Shown: positions 24,543-34,557, numbered from the stretch's first letter. The stretch is DNA of 64,000 bases from Candidatus Peregrinibacteria bacterium CG11_big_fil_rev_8_21_14_0_20_49_14 (GCA_002787035.1 PCVP01000014.1:50422-114421); one strand, 5' to 3'. The notes: generated from the letters alone by a model not told the origin. Program-made: numbers and translations.

Positions 24543-26318
24543 ATGTGTGGGATTTTCGGGTACGTAGGTTCTCGTATCAATGCAGGCCAAATGGTGATAG
24601 ACGGCATAAAGCACCTAGAGTACCGGGGCTATGATTCTTGGGGAGTGGCATGTAAAAAAGACAATGAAATTTCGGTAGCCAAAGAAATCGGAAAAATAAG
24701 CGGTGTGAATGGCGAAGACTTTGCATTTCACAGTTCACAGGCCATTGCCCATACCAGATGGGCCACACACGGCGGTGTGACCGAACTCAACGCGCATCCT
24801 CATTTAAACGAAGAGGGGACCATTGCGGTTGTGCACAACGGTATTATAGAAAACTACACGGAGCTTCGAGATGAACTGAAGAAGAAAGGGCATATCTTCC
24901 TTTCCGAAACAGACTCGGAAATTATTCCGCATCTCATAGAGGAGGAACTTACGAACACGCAGGACTTTGCATCTGCGGTTCGCAGAGCGTGCCAGAGATT
25001 TGAAGGTCGTTACGCATTACTTGCCATGGACTCAACGTCGCAAACACTGGTGGCCGCACGAACAGGCTCTCCGCTCATTGTGGGAGTGTCTCCTCAGGAC
25101 GGCTACTTCATAGCATCGGATATTCCCGCATTCATGGACTATACGCGTACGGTGCAATATCTCGATGACGGTGAAATGGTAGTGACGGACGGAAAAAGCA
25201 TTCTCTTTACGGATATTGAAACCGGAGAGGAGAGACCGAAGCGAGAAATTGAAATTACGTGGACAATAGAACAGGCACAGAAAGGAGACTTTGAGCATTA
25301 CATGCTGAAAGAAATCATGGAACAGAAAGACAGCATTGCCCGTGCGGTGAATCAGGACGAGGATCAAATCCTCACGCTTGCCAATGCAATTCGCAATGCA
25401 AGAGGAACGTTCCTTGTCGGCTGCGGCACTGCAGGAAAGGCGTGTATGGCATCCGAATATTTTTTCTCTGTCATAGCAGACCATCACGTGAACTTCGCTC
25501 CCGCCAGTGAATTTAAGTTGTATCATCACTTCTTGCAGCCTGAGAGTTTGCTCATCGTCGTTTCTCAAAGCGGCGAAACCGCAGACGTGTTGGAAGCAAT
25601 GAAAGTGGCGAAATCCAAGGGGGCAAAAGTACTCGCCATCGTGAATGTGGAAGGCTCCACCATTGAGCGCGAGGCAGATTATTCCCTGCTTATAAACGCG
25701 GGACCGGAGAGAGCAGTGGCGTCTACCAAAGCACTCACGGGGCAACTGGCAGTGCTTATGCTTATTGCCTACGCAATGGCAGACAAGCTGAAAGACGGTA
25801 AAACACTGCTGCTGGAAACCGCCGCAATGATTAACGACATGTTAAACCCGAGGTATATACAGAGAATTCAAGACATCGCAGAACTCATAAAAGAAAAGGA
25901 GGATCTCTACATCATCGGAAAAAGCTGGAACTACCCCATGGCGCTGGAGAGTGCCATTAAAATTCAGGAAGTGAGTTACATTCACGCGGAAGGTTTTGCA
26001 GGAGGAGAACTGAAGCACGGACCCATAGCACTCATAGAGGAGGGGACTCCCTGCATAGCACTTGTGGGTAACGACGAAGTGACCACCGATATTCTCAGTA
26101 ATACCATCGAGCTTAAAGCTCGCGGAGCACACACCATAGGTGTTGCTCCTGAGCGCAGCGAAGCTTTTGACGAATGGCTGAAGGTGCCGGACGCGGGAAC
26201 GGCACAAGCGCTAGTGAATATAATTCCCATTCAGATTCTTTCGTACTTCCTCGCAGTGAAAAGAGGAAAAAATCCCGATATGCCAAGGAATTTGGCAAAG
26301 AGTGTCACGGTAAAGTAA
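24543..26318 (+). CDS. glmS: Glutamine-fructose-6-phosphate aminotransferase (isomerizing)
   Basis: GlmS makes glucosamine-6-phosphate from fructose-6-phosphate and glutamine, the entry to UDP-GlcNAc and peptidoglycan. The 591-residue protein begins MCGIFGYVG with Cys2 as the glutaminase nucleophile. It has ARWATHGGVTELNAHPH, then two SIS sugar-isomerase domains with GCGTAGKACMASEYFF, VVSQSGETADVLEAM and the C-terminal AEGFAGGELKHGPIALI and LAKSVTVK. Full length and intact. It is convergent with the PBP gene, 4 bases apart. Confidence 0.96.
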   Translation: MCGIFGYVGSRINAGQMVIDGIKHLEYRGYDSWGVACKKDNEISVAKEIGKISGVNGEDFAFHSSQAIAHTRWATHGGVTELNAHPHLNEEGTIAVVHNGIIENYTELRDELKKKGHIFLSETDSEIIPHLIEEELTNTQDFASAVRRACQRFEGRYALLAMDSTSQTLVAARTGSPLIVGVSPQDGYFIASDIPAFMDYTRTVQYLDDGEMVVTDGKSILFTDIETGEERPKREIEITWTIEQAQKGDFEHYMLKEIMEQKDSIARAVNQDEDQILTLANAIRNARGTFLVGCGTAGKACMASEYFFSVIADHHVNFAPASEFKLYHHFLQPESLLIVVSQSGETADVLEAMKVAKSKGAKVLAIVNVEGSTIEREADYSLLINAGPERAVASTKALTGQLAVLMLIAYAMADKLKDGKTLLLETAAMINDMLNPRYIQRIQDIAELIKEKEDLYIIGKSWNYPMALESAIKIQEVSYIHAEGFAGGELKHGPIALIEEGTPCIALVGNDEVTTDILSNTIELKARGAHTIGVAPERSEAFDEWLKVPDAGTAQALVNIIPIQILSYFLAVKRGKNPDMPRNLAKSVTVK

Positions 26319-26322
26319 ATAC

Positions 26323-28878
26323 CTACACATCATCCGGCGGAATGCCGTAGTACTTCAGCAGGAACGTTGCGATTTGCTTGAAGGTGGGTGCGGCTGTCAC
26401 AGAACCGTACTCAAACTTTCTCGGGCGGTCGAACTTCACGAGGATAACAAACTTCGTGTCTCGCGGAGGTGCATACCCCACAAACGATGTGATGGATGAA
26501 CCGGTTCCTGTTTCGTACTGACCGCCGGGTCCCGCAATCTGGCTTGTACCCGTTTTACCTGCGACAAGATACCCGTTTACTCCGCCTCCTTTTGCGTATC
26601 CGTTTTTCACGGAGCTGACAAGCATGGCACTGATTGTTTCCGACGTCTCGGAAGTAATGACCTGATCCACCACGTGTGGCTTGGTAAATTCCACCGTACC
26701 GTTACTGTGAATAATACTGTCAATGATGTGCGGCCGTATGAGTTTGCCTCCGTTTGCCAAAGCAGAATAGGCAGTTGTGACCTGTAACGGAGTCGCTGAA
26801 ATTCCTTGCCCATAGGCCGCGGTGGCCAAAAGGGCATTGCTCCATTTCCTCCACGGCAGAATTTCTCCGGGGAGTTCGTCTTCCAATTCTATGCCGGTAA
26901 TTGCGCCGAATCCGAATGCGTAAAGCATTCTGTGAAACAGCTTCTTTCCCAATTTGGCAGAAACGAATGTCATGCATGTGTTAATGGAAAACTCCAAACA
27001 CTGTGTCATGGTGGACTCTCCGAAATGATTGTTGAATGCGTTACGAATGGTGTATTCGTCCACTTCCACCGGCTTGTCGTCCACGTACGTATCCGAAGGA
27101 ACCACTTCCCCCTGGTCCAAAGCAATGGCCATGGTAACAGGTTTTAAGACGGATCCCGGCTCGTAGATTTCTTGAATATTTCTGTTGAGATATGCGCCGA
27201 CCCCCAAGTTGTTTCCGTACTTCATCCAAATATCGGGTCTGTCTGTCGGAAAAATTTCTCGACGACTGTTTTCTCCTACGTACATGTAGTAGCGAACGAT
27301 ATCTTCCAGATTGTAATACTCACGCAGAGACGAGATTGCCTCTTTCTTAACGGCACTCAACGAGTGGTACCCTTCATCCGTAAACACATCTCCCCAGTAT
27401 GCCTTCAAAATAAATTCACGAGTCTCAGGATGGTACAACTCGACCACAATTTCTTTCTGCCTGTCTTTGTTTAAGTATATCGGAACACGTCCGTACACTG
27501 TTCCGTAATTGTTGGAATCAAACAGGGGAGCGTTGGCCATGGCAATAATACGCCCGGTTTGCGGATCCATTACTATGGCTTGCGCGCTATCGGCATCGTA
27601 TTCCTTCACGGCCGCATCGAGGATTTCTTCCACTTCACGTTGAATGTATCTGTCGATGGTCAGTACGACCGTATCTCCGTCTCTCGGATCTATTATGCGT
27701 TGTTCCGCCGTGAGAATTTGTCCTCCGGTCGGGTCGTTGACCGTACGAATAAGACCTTCCTGACCGCGGAGTTGGGGGTCGAATGTGCGCTCTATTCCGT
27801 ACTGAGCCTCCTGATTCGTATTCAGAAATCCCACAACATGAGAAGCGACAGTGTCATCCGGATAAAATCTCCAGTGTTCGGGTACCAATGCAATACTCCA
27901 GAGAGGGTCATGAATCTCTTGCGCAGCTTCGTTGGAAGGAGCTTGCTTTCTCCGCTCCTGAGTCTCTCGCAGTGACTGTTGCTGGAGTTCGCGAATTTCG
28001 GAGGAGAGAAGAGGAGGAAGACGTCGCATAATAGGCACGTATCGCAACGGCCTGCTACGCAACATGCGTTGGAGAACTTCGAAGTCTGTTTGAAGTGGTT
28101 CTGTAAGTTTGCGAGCAATACCGGAAATCTTTCCCTGATCCACTTCTTCGGGATTCGCATAAATAATGCGAGATGAATCCGACGCATACACTCCATGAAT
28201 GCCAAGTTCATGAACCTGAGCAATTTGAATTTTATTGGCACCATACAGCAGCGGTACGAACGTCACTCTCTTTTCTTCTATGCGGTCCTCGATGTTCCGT
28301 GCAAATTGCCTGCGTACTTCGGGAAGAGCAATAACCTCTTCCGCTTGTTTCAACGGTAGCTGCTCCGGAACAGGCTCCAAAAGTGTGCCCGTGCTGAGGT
28401 ACTGAAGGTTGGTGAGGGGATCGAATACGGAAGGATAAAACTCTATGAGCTCCAGAGGACACGTATCGCTCCCGGCAAGGCACAGGGCGTGAAATTCTTC
28501 GGTTACAAGCGTATCTGCGAGTGTTTCTGCCACATAAGTGGGGTCCTCCGTAATGAGGGGATCCACATACACCATGTCCAACGTCGTATTGGTGGCCAGG
28601 ATGCTGGTTTCACCGTTTTTGCTGTTTCTGCTGTAAATTTCGCCTCTCTTAGCTGGCAAAACCACACCGCCAAAGTGCTGAGCCTGTGCCAAATCATGAT
28701 ATTTGCTCCCACCCAAAATTTGCAGTTCTATGAGGCGAGAAACGATAATCAGACCCAAAATGATGAGAATGCCGTACACGACAAACATTCGCTGCTGCAA
28801 AGAGCGCTTTCGCTGAGTCTCCGTGACGGTGAAACGCGAGCGGGCTGACACGCGCAGAAGCGTAGCATAGAGACACAT
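26323..28878 (-). CDS. Class B penicillin-binding protein (peptidoglycan transpeptidase)
   Basis: This 851-residue membrane protein has a short cytoplasmic segment, one anchor helix (about 31-52), a dimerisation domain and a C-terminal transpeptidase. Catalytic motifs are SVLKPVTM (SxxK serine), SINTCMTF (SxN) and KTGTSQIAG (KTG). It cross-links peptidoglycan during division or elongation. It is longer than FtsI or PBP2 (about 600-700) because of insertions at roughly 150-330 and 490-580. The start is the ATG at 28878; an ATG at 28788 would still keep the anchor helix. It is divergent from the ATPase gene by 19 bases. FtsI versus PBP2 cannot be decided. Confidence 0.9.
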   Translation of the reverse strand: MCLYATLLRVSARSRFTVTETQRKRSLQQRMFVVYGILIILGLIIVSRLIELQILGGSKYHDLAQAQHFGGVVLPAKRGEIYSRNSKNGETSILATNTTLDMVYVDPLITEDPTYVAETLADTLVTEEFHALCLAGSDTCPLELIEFYPSVFDPLTNLQYLSTGTLLEPVPEQLPLKQAEEVIALPEVRRQFARNIEDRIEEKRVTFVPLLYGANKIQIAQVHELGIHGVYASDSSRIIYANPEEVDQGKISGIARKLTEPLQTDFEVLQRMLRSRPLRYVPIMRRLPPLLSSEIRELQQQSLRETQERRKQAPSNEAAQEIHDPLWSIALVPEHWRFYPDDTVASHVVGFLNTNQEAQYGIERTFDPQLRGQEGLIRTVNDPTGGQILTAEQRIIDPRDGDTVVLTIDRYIQREVEEILDAAVKEYDADSAQAIVMDPQTGRIIAMANAPLFDSNNYGTVYGRVPIYLNKDRQKEIVVELYHPETREFILKAYWGDVFTDEGYHSLSAVKKEAISSLREYYNLEDIVRYYMYVGENSRREIFPTDRPDIWMKYGNNLGVGAYLNRNIQEIYEPGSVLKPVTMAIALDQGEVVPSDTYVDDKPVEVDEYTIRNAFNNHFGESTMTQCLEFSINTCMTFVSAKLGKKLFHRMLYAFGFGAITGIELEDELPGEILPWRKWSNALLATAAYGQGISATPLQVTTAYSALANGGKLIRPHIIDSIIHSNGTVEFTKPHVVDQVITSETSETISAMLVSSVKNGYAKGGGVNGYLVAGKTGTSQIAGPGGQYETGTGSSITSFVGYAPPRDTKFVILVKFDRPRKFEYGSVTAAPTFKQIATFLLKYYGIPPDDV

Positions 28879-28897
28879 TTCGTGGTACAATGTCTCG

Positions 28898-30022
28898 ATG
28901 CCACGCACACAAGAAATCTGGGACAACTATCCTTGGGAAAAGCTGGACGGCAAAAATTTGCTAGCCGGTCTCGAGCAATTCAGCGTGGAAAAAGGAGTAT
29001 CGGATATTCACGTTTCTCCGGAGAAGGAATTTGTGCGTCTGGAAATTCGCTTGCACGGAGTACTGCTTCCTCTGGCAAAACTTACAAAGAAAAGTTATAT
29101 AGACTTTGTACGCAGAGTGAAGTTTCTCTCCAAACTGAAGCTGAACGTCACAAACATTCCGCAGGACGGTCAGTATACCTTCGAAGCGCCGGGCAGAACC
29201 GTGAACGTTCGTGTGGCAAGTATTCCGTCACGATTCGGAGAAACGTATACATTGCGTCTGCTCGATCCCAAAAAAGGAATCGTTCCTCTTGAGCAACTCG
29301 GTTTTCCGAAAGTGATCCATGAAAAACTGGCCGAACTGGTGCAATTGCCAAACGGGCTCATATTGGTCACCGGTCCTACCGGTTCGGGTAAAACAACGAC
29401 ACTCTACGCACTGCTCAATACAATCGTGGGAAAAGAGAGAAATATCATCACGTTGGAAGATCCTATTGAGTATGAACTGCAAGGAATCGTACAAAGCCAA
29501 GTTGACCATGACCATGACTACGATTTTGCGAGGGGATTGCGGTCTATTCTCCGTCACGACCCGGATGTGGTGCTTGTGGGAGAAATTCGAGATATGGAAA
29601 CCGCACAAACTGCCATAGACGCGTCGCTCACCGGACACCTTGTGCTTTCCACATTGCACACAAACTCTGCCATAGAAGCTATTCCGCGTTTTTTATCCAT
29701 GGGAGTGAGTCCGTATACGTTTGCGCCGTCGCTTCGAGCCGTGCTTGGTCAACGCCTTGTACGAACACTCACGGATGAATGTAAGGCGGAAGGTGCCACC
29801 TGTGATCCGTCGGATCACACCAGTTACAACGGCGTAAAAGCGGTACCGGAACTGCTGGTTGCCACTCCCGAAATCCGTGAACTCGTACTGATGAATGAAA
29901 CCGCAATGGAAATAGAGAAAGCGGCAAAGAAACAAGGATATATGGACATGCGCGACTGGGGAGAAAAATTTGTGGAAGCGAAGATTACAAACATGTCAGA
30001 AGTCTTGCGTGTGACATCGTAG
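28898..30022 (+). CDS. GspE/PilB/PilT-family secretion or pilus ATPase
   Basis: The 374-residue ATPase has the N2-like domain (SDIHVSPEKEFVRLEIRLHG) and the RecA-like motor with ILVTGPTGSGKTTTLYALLN (Walker A, about 152-170), LEDPIEYELQGIVQSQVD, ILRHDPDVVLVGEIRDMETAQTAIDASLTGHLVLSTLHTN (Asp and His boxes). It powers assembly or retraction of a type IV pilus or related machine. It lacks the extra N-terminal domain and the tetracysteine zinc site of classical PilB, so its size is PilT-like while its sequence is PilB/GspE-like. A TACAAT box with TG extension ends 6 bases before the ATG. The next gene follows closely. Confidence 0.88.
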   Translation: MPRTQEIWDNYPWEKLDGKNLLAGLEQFSVEKGVSDIHVSPEKEFVRLEIRLHGVLLPLAKLTKKSYIDFVRRVKFLSKLKLNVTNIPQDGQYTFEAPGRTVNVRVASIPSRFGETYTLRLLDPKKGIVPLEQLGFPKVIHEKLAELVQLPNGLILVTGPTGSGKTTTLYALLNTIVGKERNIITLEDPIEYELQGIVQSQVDHDHDYDFARGLRSILRHDPDVVLVGEIRDMETAQTAIDASLTGHLVLSTLHTNSAIEAIPRFLSMGVSPYTFAPSLRAVLGQRLVRTLTDECKAEGATCDPSDHTSYNGVKAVPELLVATPEIRELVLMNETAMEIEKAAKKQGYMDMRDWGEKFVEAKITNMSEVLRVTS

Positions 30023-30092
30023 AAAGTTGAGCACCAAAGTTGTTTTCTGCCCTTGCGTATGGAGAGCTATTATTCGTAACATACTCTTCCTA

Positions 30093-31826
30093 ATGAGAAG
30101 ACGTCACCGACACAACAGGCGAAGGCAATCGGAGTACGATACTCCGAGCAATGGCATCCGACGATCTGTGGTGGGAGTCGCCCTGATTCTCCTGGTACTT
30201 TTTGCAGTGGGAAAGATGGTGCTTTCGTATTTTGGAGTGGGAAATGCGATATCACAACTGGGAACCACACTGACAATGCAGCGAGAAGGAAACGTGCAGG
30301 TATCCATAGAGGGAGGGGAGCTGAAACGTGCCGAAAACGAACAGAAGTTATATCCGGGAGATACGGTGGTTACGGGACCGTCCTCTCGGGCAATGCTTAC
30401 ATTCTTTGACGGAACAAAAATCCATCTGGATGAAATGACCAACCTCTCCGTAAGTGAAAGTGCTCATGGCCAGGAAAAGTCTGTTCTCTCCGTCTTCCTG
30501 AAAGAGGGGACAATATGGATCGCATCGCCGGACAAGAAGGCATTCTCAGGAGCTATTCAGCGTTCTGTCAGCACACCGTTCTTGGAGTCCGGCTTTCCAT
30601 CCCGTACGGAAGCAGTCATGACAAGCAGGTCGATAGTCGTATTCTCAGCCGATGGAATCGGAGTGACTCTTGAACCTGATAAAGCGGTTATTCCAATTAT
30701 AGTGGGTGAAGGACAAAAGTTTGTGCTACCCGCAGAACTGACCGGAACCGAAGATTTATATGTGTTCCGTTCGCCGTTGGATCCCTACGCTCTTGCATCT
30801 GATTTTGTGGAAGAGAGCAGGAACATACTGTTGGGCGACACACAGAAAAACACCGTAACCACAGATGTGGTGGAACAGCCGCCTCTGGAGGAAGACGAAG
30901 CACTCATTGTAAATACGCCAAAAAATGATGCGACCATTTCACTTTCTACCGTAGATGTATCGGGTCAAGTGGGAAGAAAAGTATCGCGAGTGAGAGTAAA
31001 CGGATACAACGCACCGGTAGATGTAAACGCGCGAACATTCTCACAGCAACTGGCACTGCCGGACCAAGATGATGTGGAAATAGTGGTCGTGGCACTCTCG
31101 CAGGAAGACGAGGTACTCAGCGAAGTGAGAAGGCAAGTGCACAGAGACAGAAAGCCTCCAGAACAACCGAAAATACTGCGTCCTGCAAAAAACGGCGAGA
31201 CGTATAACACGAACAGTGAACGATTCCTCATAGAGGGAACCGCGCCACAGGGAACCGTAGGAATTTCTGTAAACGACTACAGATTGCAACTGTTCGAGCC
31301 GGGTAACAGAACATGGTCTTATTTGGCGAGTACAAGCATAAACAACCTGAAGCCGGGAAAGAACACCTATAAAGTTGTTGCCATAAACAAGGGCGGATAC
31401 AAGAGTGAGCCGGCCATACTCACCATTGTACTCGGCGAAGGGCCTGAGGGAGTGGTACGACCGGAAGGTGAAACTGTGTCTTCTCAGCCTGCAAGTACCG
31501 CAGTGGAAGACGCGACGCCGGAAGCACTGCCTGCGAATGCACCGCTGAAAGCAGGCAGCCTTCGTGTCACCGGTCCGACTCCGGGCACTGTGCACACTGC
31601 GACGGGAACATCGTTCCTCATAGAAGGCACGACATTGCCGGAAACGTACTCACTATGGGTGAACGACTATCGGCTGCGCTTGTACGAGCCCGGAAAAACA
31701 ACGTGGAACTACATAGCAGATACGCAGCTTGGCACACTGAAGCGCGGAAGAAATGCGTATAAAATAGTCACGAGAAATGCGAAGGGAGAAATCCTCGATA
31801 CGCTTACGTACGTCGTACAGTACTAA
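30093..31826 (+). CDS. FecR-like membrane protein with repeated beta-sandwich domains
   Basis: The 577-residue protein has a basic N-terminus (MRRRHRHNRRRQ), one membrane helix (about 27-47), then a FecR-like domain (PGDTVVTGPSSRAMLTFFDGTKIHLDEMTNLSV). The rest is extracellular beta-sandwich units. Two clear repeats share VNDYRLQLFEPGNRTWSYLA and VNDYRLRLYEPGKTTWNYIA, followed by KPGKNTYKVV and KRGRNAYKIV. It could be a surface stalk or cell-wall-binding protein. The ATG at 30093 is preferred over a TTG at 30027. It lies 70 bases after the pilus-type ATPase gene, so a link to that machine is possible but unproven. Confidence 0.75.
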   Translation: MRRRHRHNRRRQSEYDTPSNGIRRSVVGVALILLVLFAVGKMVLSYFGVGNAISQLGTTLTMQREGNVQVSIEGGELKRAENEQKLYPGDTVVTGPSSRAMLTFFDGTKIHLDEMTNLSVSESAHGQEKSVLSVFLKEGTIWIASPDKKAFSGAIQRSVSTPFLESGFPSRTEAVMTSRSIVVFSADGIGVTLEPDKAVIPIIVGEGQKFVLPAELTGTEDLYVFRSPLDPYALASDFVEESRNILLGDTQKNTVTTDVVEQPPLEEDEALIVNTPKNDATISLSTVDVSGQVGRKVSRVRVNGYNAPVDVNARTFSQQLALPDQDDVEIVVVALSQEDEVLSEVRRQVHRDRKPPEQPKILRPAKNGETYNTNSERFLIEGTAPQGTVGISVNDYRLQLFEPGNRTWSYLASTSINNLKPGKNTYKVVAINKGGYKSEPAILTIVLGEGPEGVVRPEGETVSSQPASTAVEDATPEALPANAPLKAGSLRVTGPTPGTVHTATGTSFLIEGTTLPETYSLWVNDYRLRLYEPGKTTWNYIADTQLGTLKRGRNAYKIVTRNAKGEILDTLTYVVQY

Positions 31827-31829
31827 GGG

Positions 31830-32774
31830 TTACGACCTGATTGTGAGATGAAATATCTCCATCGCAGATGTGAATGACTCCGGGAGTGGCGCTTCCGCAG
31901 CTATTTCTTTGACGTGAGAAACAGAGAGAAATCGCAGTTTCCACGCATGCAAACAAATGGTGGTAATCCCTCTTCCCTGAGAAAGAGTACTGCTTGTGGG
32001 AGAGTAGTACGTAAAATCTCCGAGTATGGGATGCCCGATGGAGCTGAGGTGAACACGGATTTGATGTGTTCTTCCCGTGTGAATTTCACACTGAACAAGC
32101 GAAGCTTCCGTCGATGAGTTAAGCGTGTGGTATGTGGTGCGTGCCTCTCGGCTTACGGAAGTGCGTAGCACGGACATTTTTGTTCTGTCTGTCAGGTTTC
32201 TTCCTATGGGAGCGTCTATGACTGCTTTTTCGGGACTCGGAGTACCTGCAACAATGGCAAGGTAGAATTTAGAAACATCTCTCTTCTCAAACTGCTTCTG
32301 CAATAAGGAATGAGCCTCGCGATTTTTCGCAATGAGCAAACAACCTGTTGTGTCTTTATCGAGCCGATGTACCAAAACGGCACTGCTCTCAAACGAAATA
32401 TTTCGTTCCGAAAACATGTGTGCAACTCCGTGCAAAATGGTTTTCTCATTCGGAGACATACCTGTGCCGGGGTGAACGGCAATGCCTGCAGGCTTATTGA
32501 GCACCATACAGTCTTCGTCTTCAAATAGCACAGGCAGACGGAGATCTGCGGGAATGATGTGTTCGGATACCTCCGCTTCTTCCCACTCACCGGACAAATA
32601 GACGGTATCTCCCGCAGCAAGCTTTCTGCTTACTTTTGTAACCTCTTCTCCATTCACTTCTATGCCGCCCGAGAGAATAACTTTTTGAATTCGAGATCTG
32701 CTGACGTTCGGATTTTCATTCGCCAGAAAGGCATCCAGTCGTTGCGATGATGAAACAATCCACTGGGTTGGCAT
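31830..32774 (-). CDS. RluA-family 23S rRNA pseudouridine synthase (RluD-like)
   Basis: The enzyme isomerises uridine to pseudouridine in large-subunit rRNA. The 314-residue protein has an N-terminal S4 RNA-binding domain (RLDAFLANENPNVSRSRIQKVILSGGIEVNG), then the RluA catalytic domain with VLVHRLDKDTTGCLLIAKN (the catalytic Asp motif), and CEIHTGRTHQIRVHLSSIGHPILGD. The ATG at 32774 has a TACAAT box (32781-32786) ending 6 bases upstream. S4 plus this domain points to RluD (positions 1911/1915/1917), though RluC is possible. Confidence 0.92.
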   Translation of the reverse strand: MPTQWIVSSSQRLDAFLANENPNVSRSRIQKVILSGGIEVNGEEVTKVSRKLAAGDTVYLSGEWEEAEVSEHIIPADLRLPVLFEDEDCMVLNKPAGIAVHPGTGMSPNEKTILHGVAHMFSERNISFESSAVLVHRLDKDTTGCLLIAKNREAHSLLQKQFEKRDVSKFYLAIVAGTPSPEKAVIDAPIGRNLTDRTKMSVLRTSVSREARTTYHTLNSSTEASLVQCEIHTGRTHQIRVHLSSIGHPILGDFTYYSPTSSTLSQGRGITTICLHAWKLRFLSVSHVKEIAAEAPLPESFTSAMEIFHLTIRS

Positions 32775-32829
32775 ACTTCCATTGTAATGGCTGGCAGAAG
32801 AATCCCTAAACAAGTAATCTTATATCCGT

Positions 32830-33996
32830 ATGGACAACAATCAACTCCTCACGCGTGCCGTAGCCAAAGCCCTCCCGGAAGAGCTGGCAAAAAAGAAACT
32901 TGCTTCGGGCGAGAAACTCCGTATCTACTGGGGAATAGATCCTACGGGTGGTCGCATACATATGGGACACTCCGTTCCGCTTCGTAAAATGCAGCAATTT
33001 GCGAAAGCGGGACATCACGTCACACTCGTTATAGGAAGTTTTACCGCCATGATCGGCGACCCCTCGGATAAAGACGCCTTGCGCAAGCGTCTGACTCGCA
33101 ATGATGTACAAAAGAATTTCGAAAGTTACAAAGAGCAGGCTGCGAAAATTTTGGATTTTTCGAAAATTGAAATTCGGTATAACCACGAGTGGCTGGAGAA
33201 GCTGACATTCGAAGAAGTGGTGGAGCTGGCGAGTCACTTTACCGTTCAGCAGATGCTGGAACGCGATAACTTTGAAAAAAGAATCAAATCGGGGAAACCC
33301 GTGTATATTCATGAATTTATGTACCCCCTTATGGTGGGGTATGACTCGGTGGTACTGGATGTCGATTGTGAGATAGGTGGGACGGATCAGGAATTTAATA
33401 TGCTGGCAGGTCGCACGCTGCAAACGGCGTTTGGCAAGCGTGATAAATTCGTACTGACAACAAAGCTTATAGAAGGCACTGACGGAAGACTGATGAGTAA
33501 AACGTACGACAACTGCGTGTACATCAACGATGCGCCGGGTGATATGTTCGGTAAAATTCTCTCAATGAAAGACGAACTGATTACGCTGTACATGGAATGC
33601 TGTACGGATATTCCGGAGAGCGAAATTGCAGCTACCGAGAAAGCCATGAAGAATGGAGAGAACCCCAAAGACTTCAAAGTGCGTCTCGCGAAAGAAATAG
33701 TGACCATGTACCACTCTGCACAGGACGCCACAAATGCAGCGGAGGAATTTGAACGCGTCTTTAAGGGCGGGGGACTGCCGGATAACATGCCCGAAGCCAC
33801 GGCAAAAAAAGGATCCGTACTCATAGATGTGCTGGTACGGGAAGGTCTTGTAGCATCCAAATCCGACGCGCGAAGACTTGTGGAACAGGGAGGCATAAAA
33901 CTCAACGACACACCCATAAACTCCATAGATGCAACGGTGGAGGACGGGATAGTTCGAGTGGGAAAACGTAAATTTCTCAGCCTGAAAATAGGATAG
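32830..33996 (+). CDS. tyrS: Tyrosyl-tRNA synthetase
   Basis: TyrS charges tRNA-Tyr. The 388-residue class I synthetase has the HIGH-type signature IDPTGGRIHMGHSVPLRKM, the tyrosine site GGTDQEFNMLAGR, and a KMSKS loop in the form GRLMSKTYDN. A C-terminal S4 RNA-binding domain is present (VREGLVASKSDARRLVEQGGIKLN). It is full length. The loop variant LMSKT is somewhat unusual. It is divergent from the RluD-like gene. Confidence 0.94.
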   Translation: MDNNQLLTRAVAKALPEELAKKKLASGEKLRIYWGIDPTGGRIHMGHSVPLRKMQQFAKAGHHVTLVIGSFTAMIGDPSDKDALRKRLTRNDVQKNFESYKEQAAKILDFSKIEIRYNHEWLEKLTFEEVVELASHFTVQQMLERDNFEKRIKSGKPVYIHEFMYPLMVGYDSVVLDVDCEIGGTDQEFNMLAGRTLQTAFGKRDKFVLTTKLIEGTDGRLMSKTYDNCVYINDAPGDMFGKILSMKDELITLYMECCTDIPESEIAATEKAMKNGENPKDFKVRLAKEIVTMYHSAQDATNAAEEFERVFKGGGLPDNMPEATAKKGSVLIDVLVREGLVASKSDARRLVEQGGIKLNDTPINSIDATVEDGIVRVGKRKFLSLKIG

Positions 33997-34010
33997 TCTG
34001 CAATTTGTGG

Positions 34011-34016
34011 TATAAT
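34011..34016 (+). promoter_or_regulatory. Extended -10 box of the gene at 34024
   Basis: A perfect TATAAT preceded by TGG (TG-extended) ends 7 bases before the ATG. No good -35 is evident, as expected for an extended -10 promoter. It implies a leaderless transcript independent of tyrS. Confidence 0.65.
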
Positions 34017-34023
34017 AGTACTG

Positions 34024-34296
34024 ATGACCGAACGATATGATTTTGCAGACGAAAGCTGGGACGTAGGAGATAAATTGGCTCTTCTTGACCACTTTTTGCA
34101 TCAATTGAATGCGTTTGGTACCGAGGATGAAATTGCCGAAGGAATAAACAGGGGAAAGCTGCTGGACCCTTTCGGAAATGATTGTAGCTACGTATTGGAA
34201 GGAAACGACGAATCCCTTATTTGTCACAGAGTGGAAGATACAAAAAGACGGCTTAAAACCATCATGAGTCGTCTTACCGGTGAATATTCAGGTTAA
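34024..34296 (+). CDS. Small acidic hypothetical protein
   Basis: This 90-residue soluble protein is acidic and helical (MTERYDFADESWDVGDKLALLDHFLHQL). I recognise no family. An extended -10 TATAAT lies 7 bases upstream, which strongly supports the start. It is separated from tyrS by 27 bases. It may be a small regulator or adaptor, but there is no motif to say so. Confidence 0.65.
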   Translation: MTERYDFADESWDVGDKLALLDHFLHQLNAFGTEDEIAEGINRGKLLDPFGNDCSYVLEGNDESLICHRVEDTKRRLKTIMSRLTGEYSG

Positions 34297-34397
34297 AGAC
34301 CCTGCTCTAAAAGAAGAGAGGGGAGAACTGCCGCCGTACTCACTATGAGAAGCGAAAGGAGGAGGGCAAAGCCAACGCTGCGTATATCCTTCGACAT
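34293..34397 (-). CDS. Possible 34-residue single-helix membrane peptide
   Basis: A short frame encodes MSKDIRSVGFALLLSLLIVS followed by TAAVLPSLLLEQGL: a basic start, one membrane helix of about 22 residues and a short tail. A TTGACA (34429-34434, minus) lies upstream, with weak -10 options (for example rc of 34405-34410) about 7 bases before the ATG. The stop overlaps the end of the convergent gene at 34024. It is too short for family recognition; it may be a small membrane peptide or a chance frame. Confidence 0.4.
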   Translation of the reverse strand: MSKDIRSVGFALLLSLLIVSTAAVLPSLLLEQGL

Positions 34398-34557
34398 GGT
34401 TAGCACATAATGGCATTTTATATAGATTTGTCAAGTATTTCATACACACATTTTTAAGAACAGCTTCGCACACAGTGCGGACAAGTCGCGCAAGGCAGAC
34501 ATGCTTCAATTACGGAGAAAGACGACGTAGACTGTGGCCATCCTTTTTGCCATTCCT

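Noticed and set aside
28898..30022. Naming the ATPase PilT on size alone
   Set aside because: The motor sequence (LEDPIEYELQGIVQSQVD, ILRHDPDVVLVGEIRD) is closer to PilB/GspE, so only the broader family name is given.
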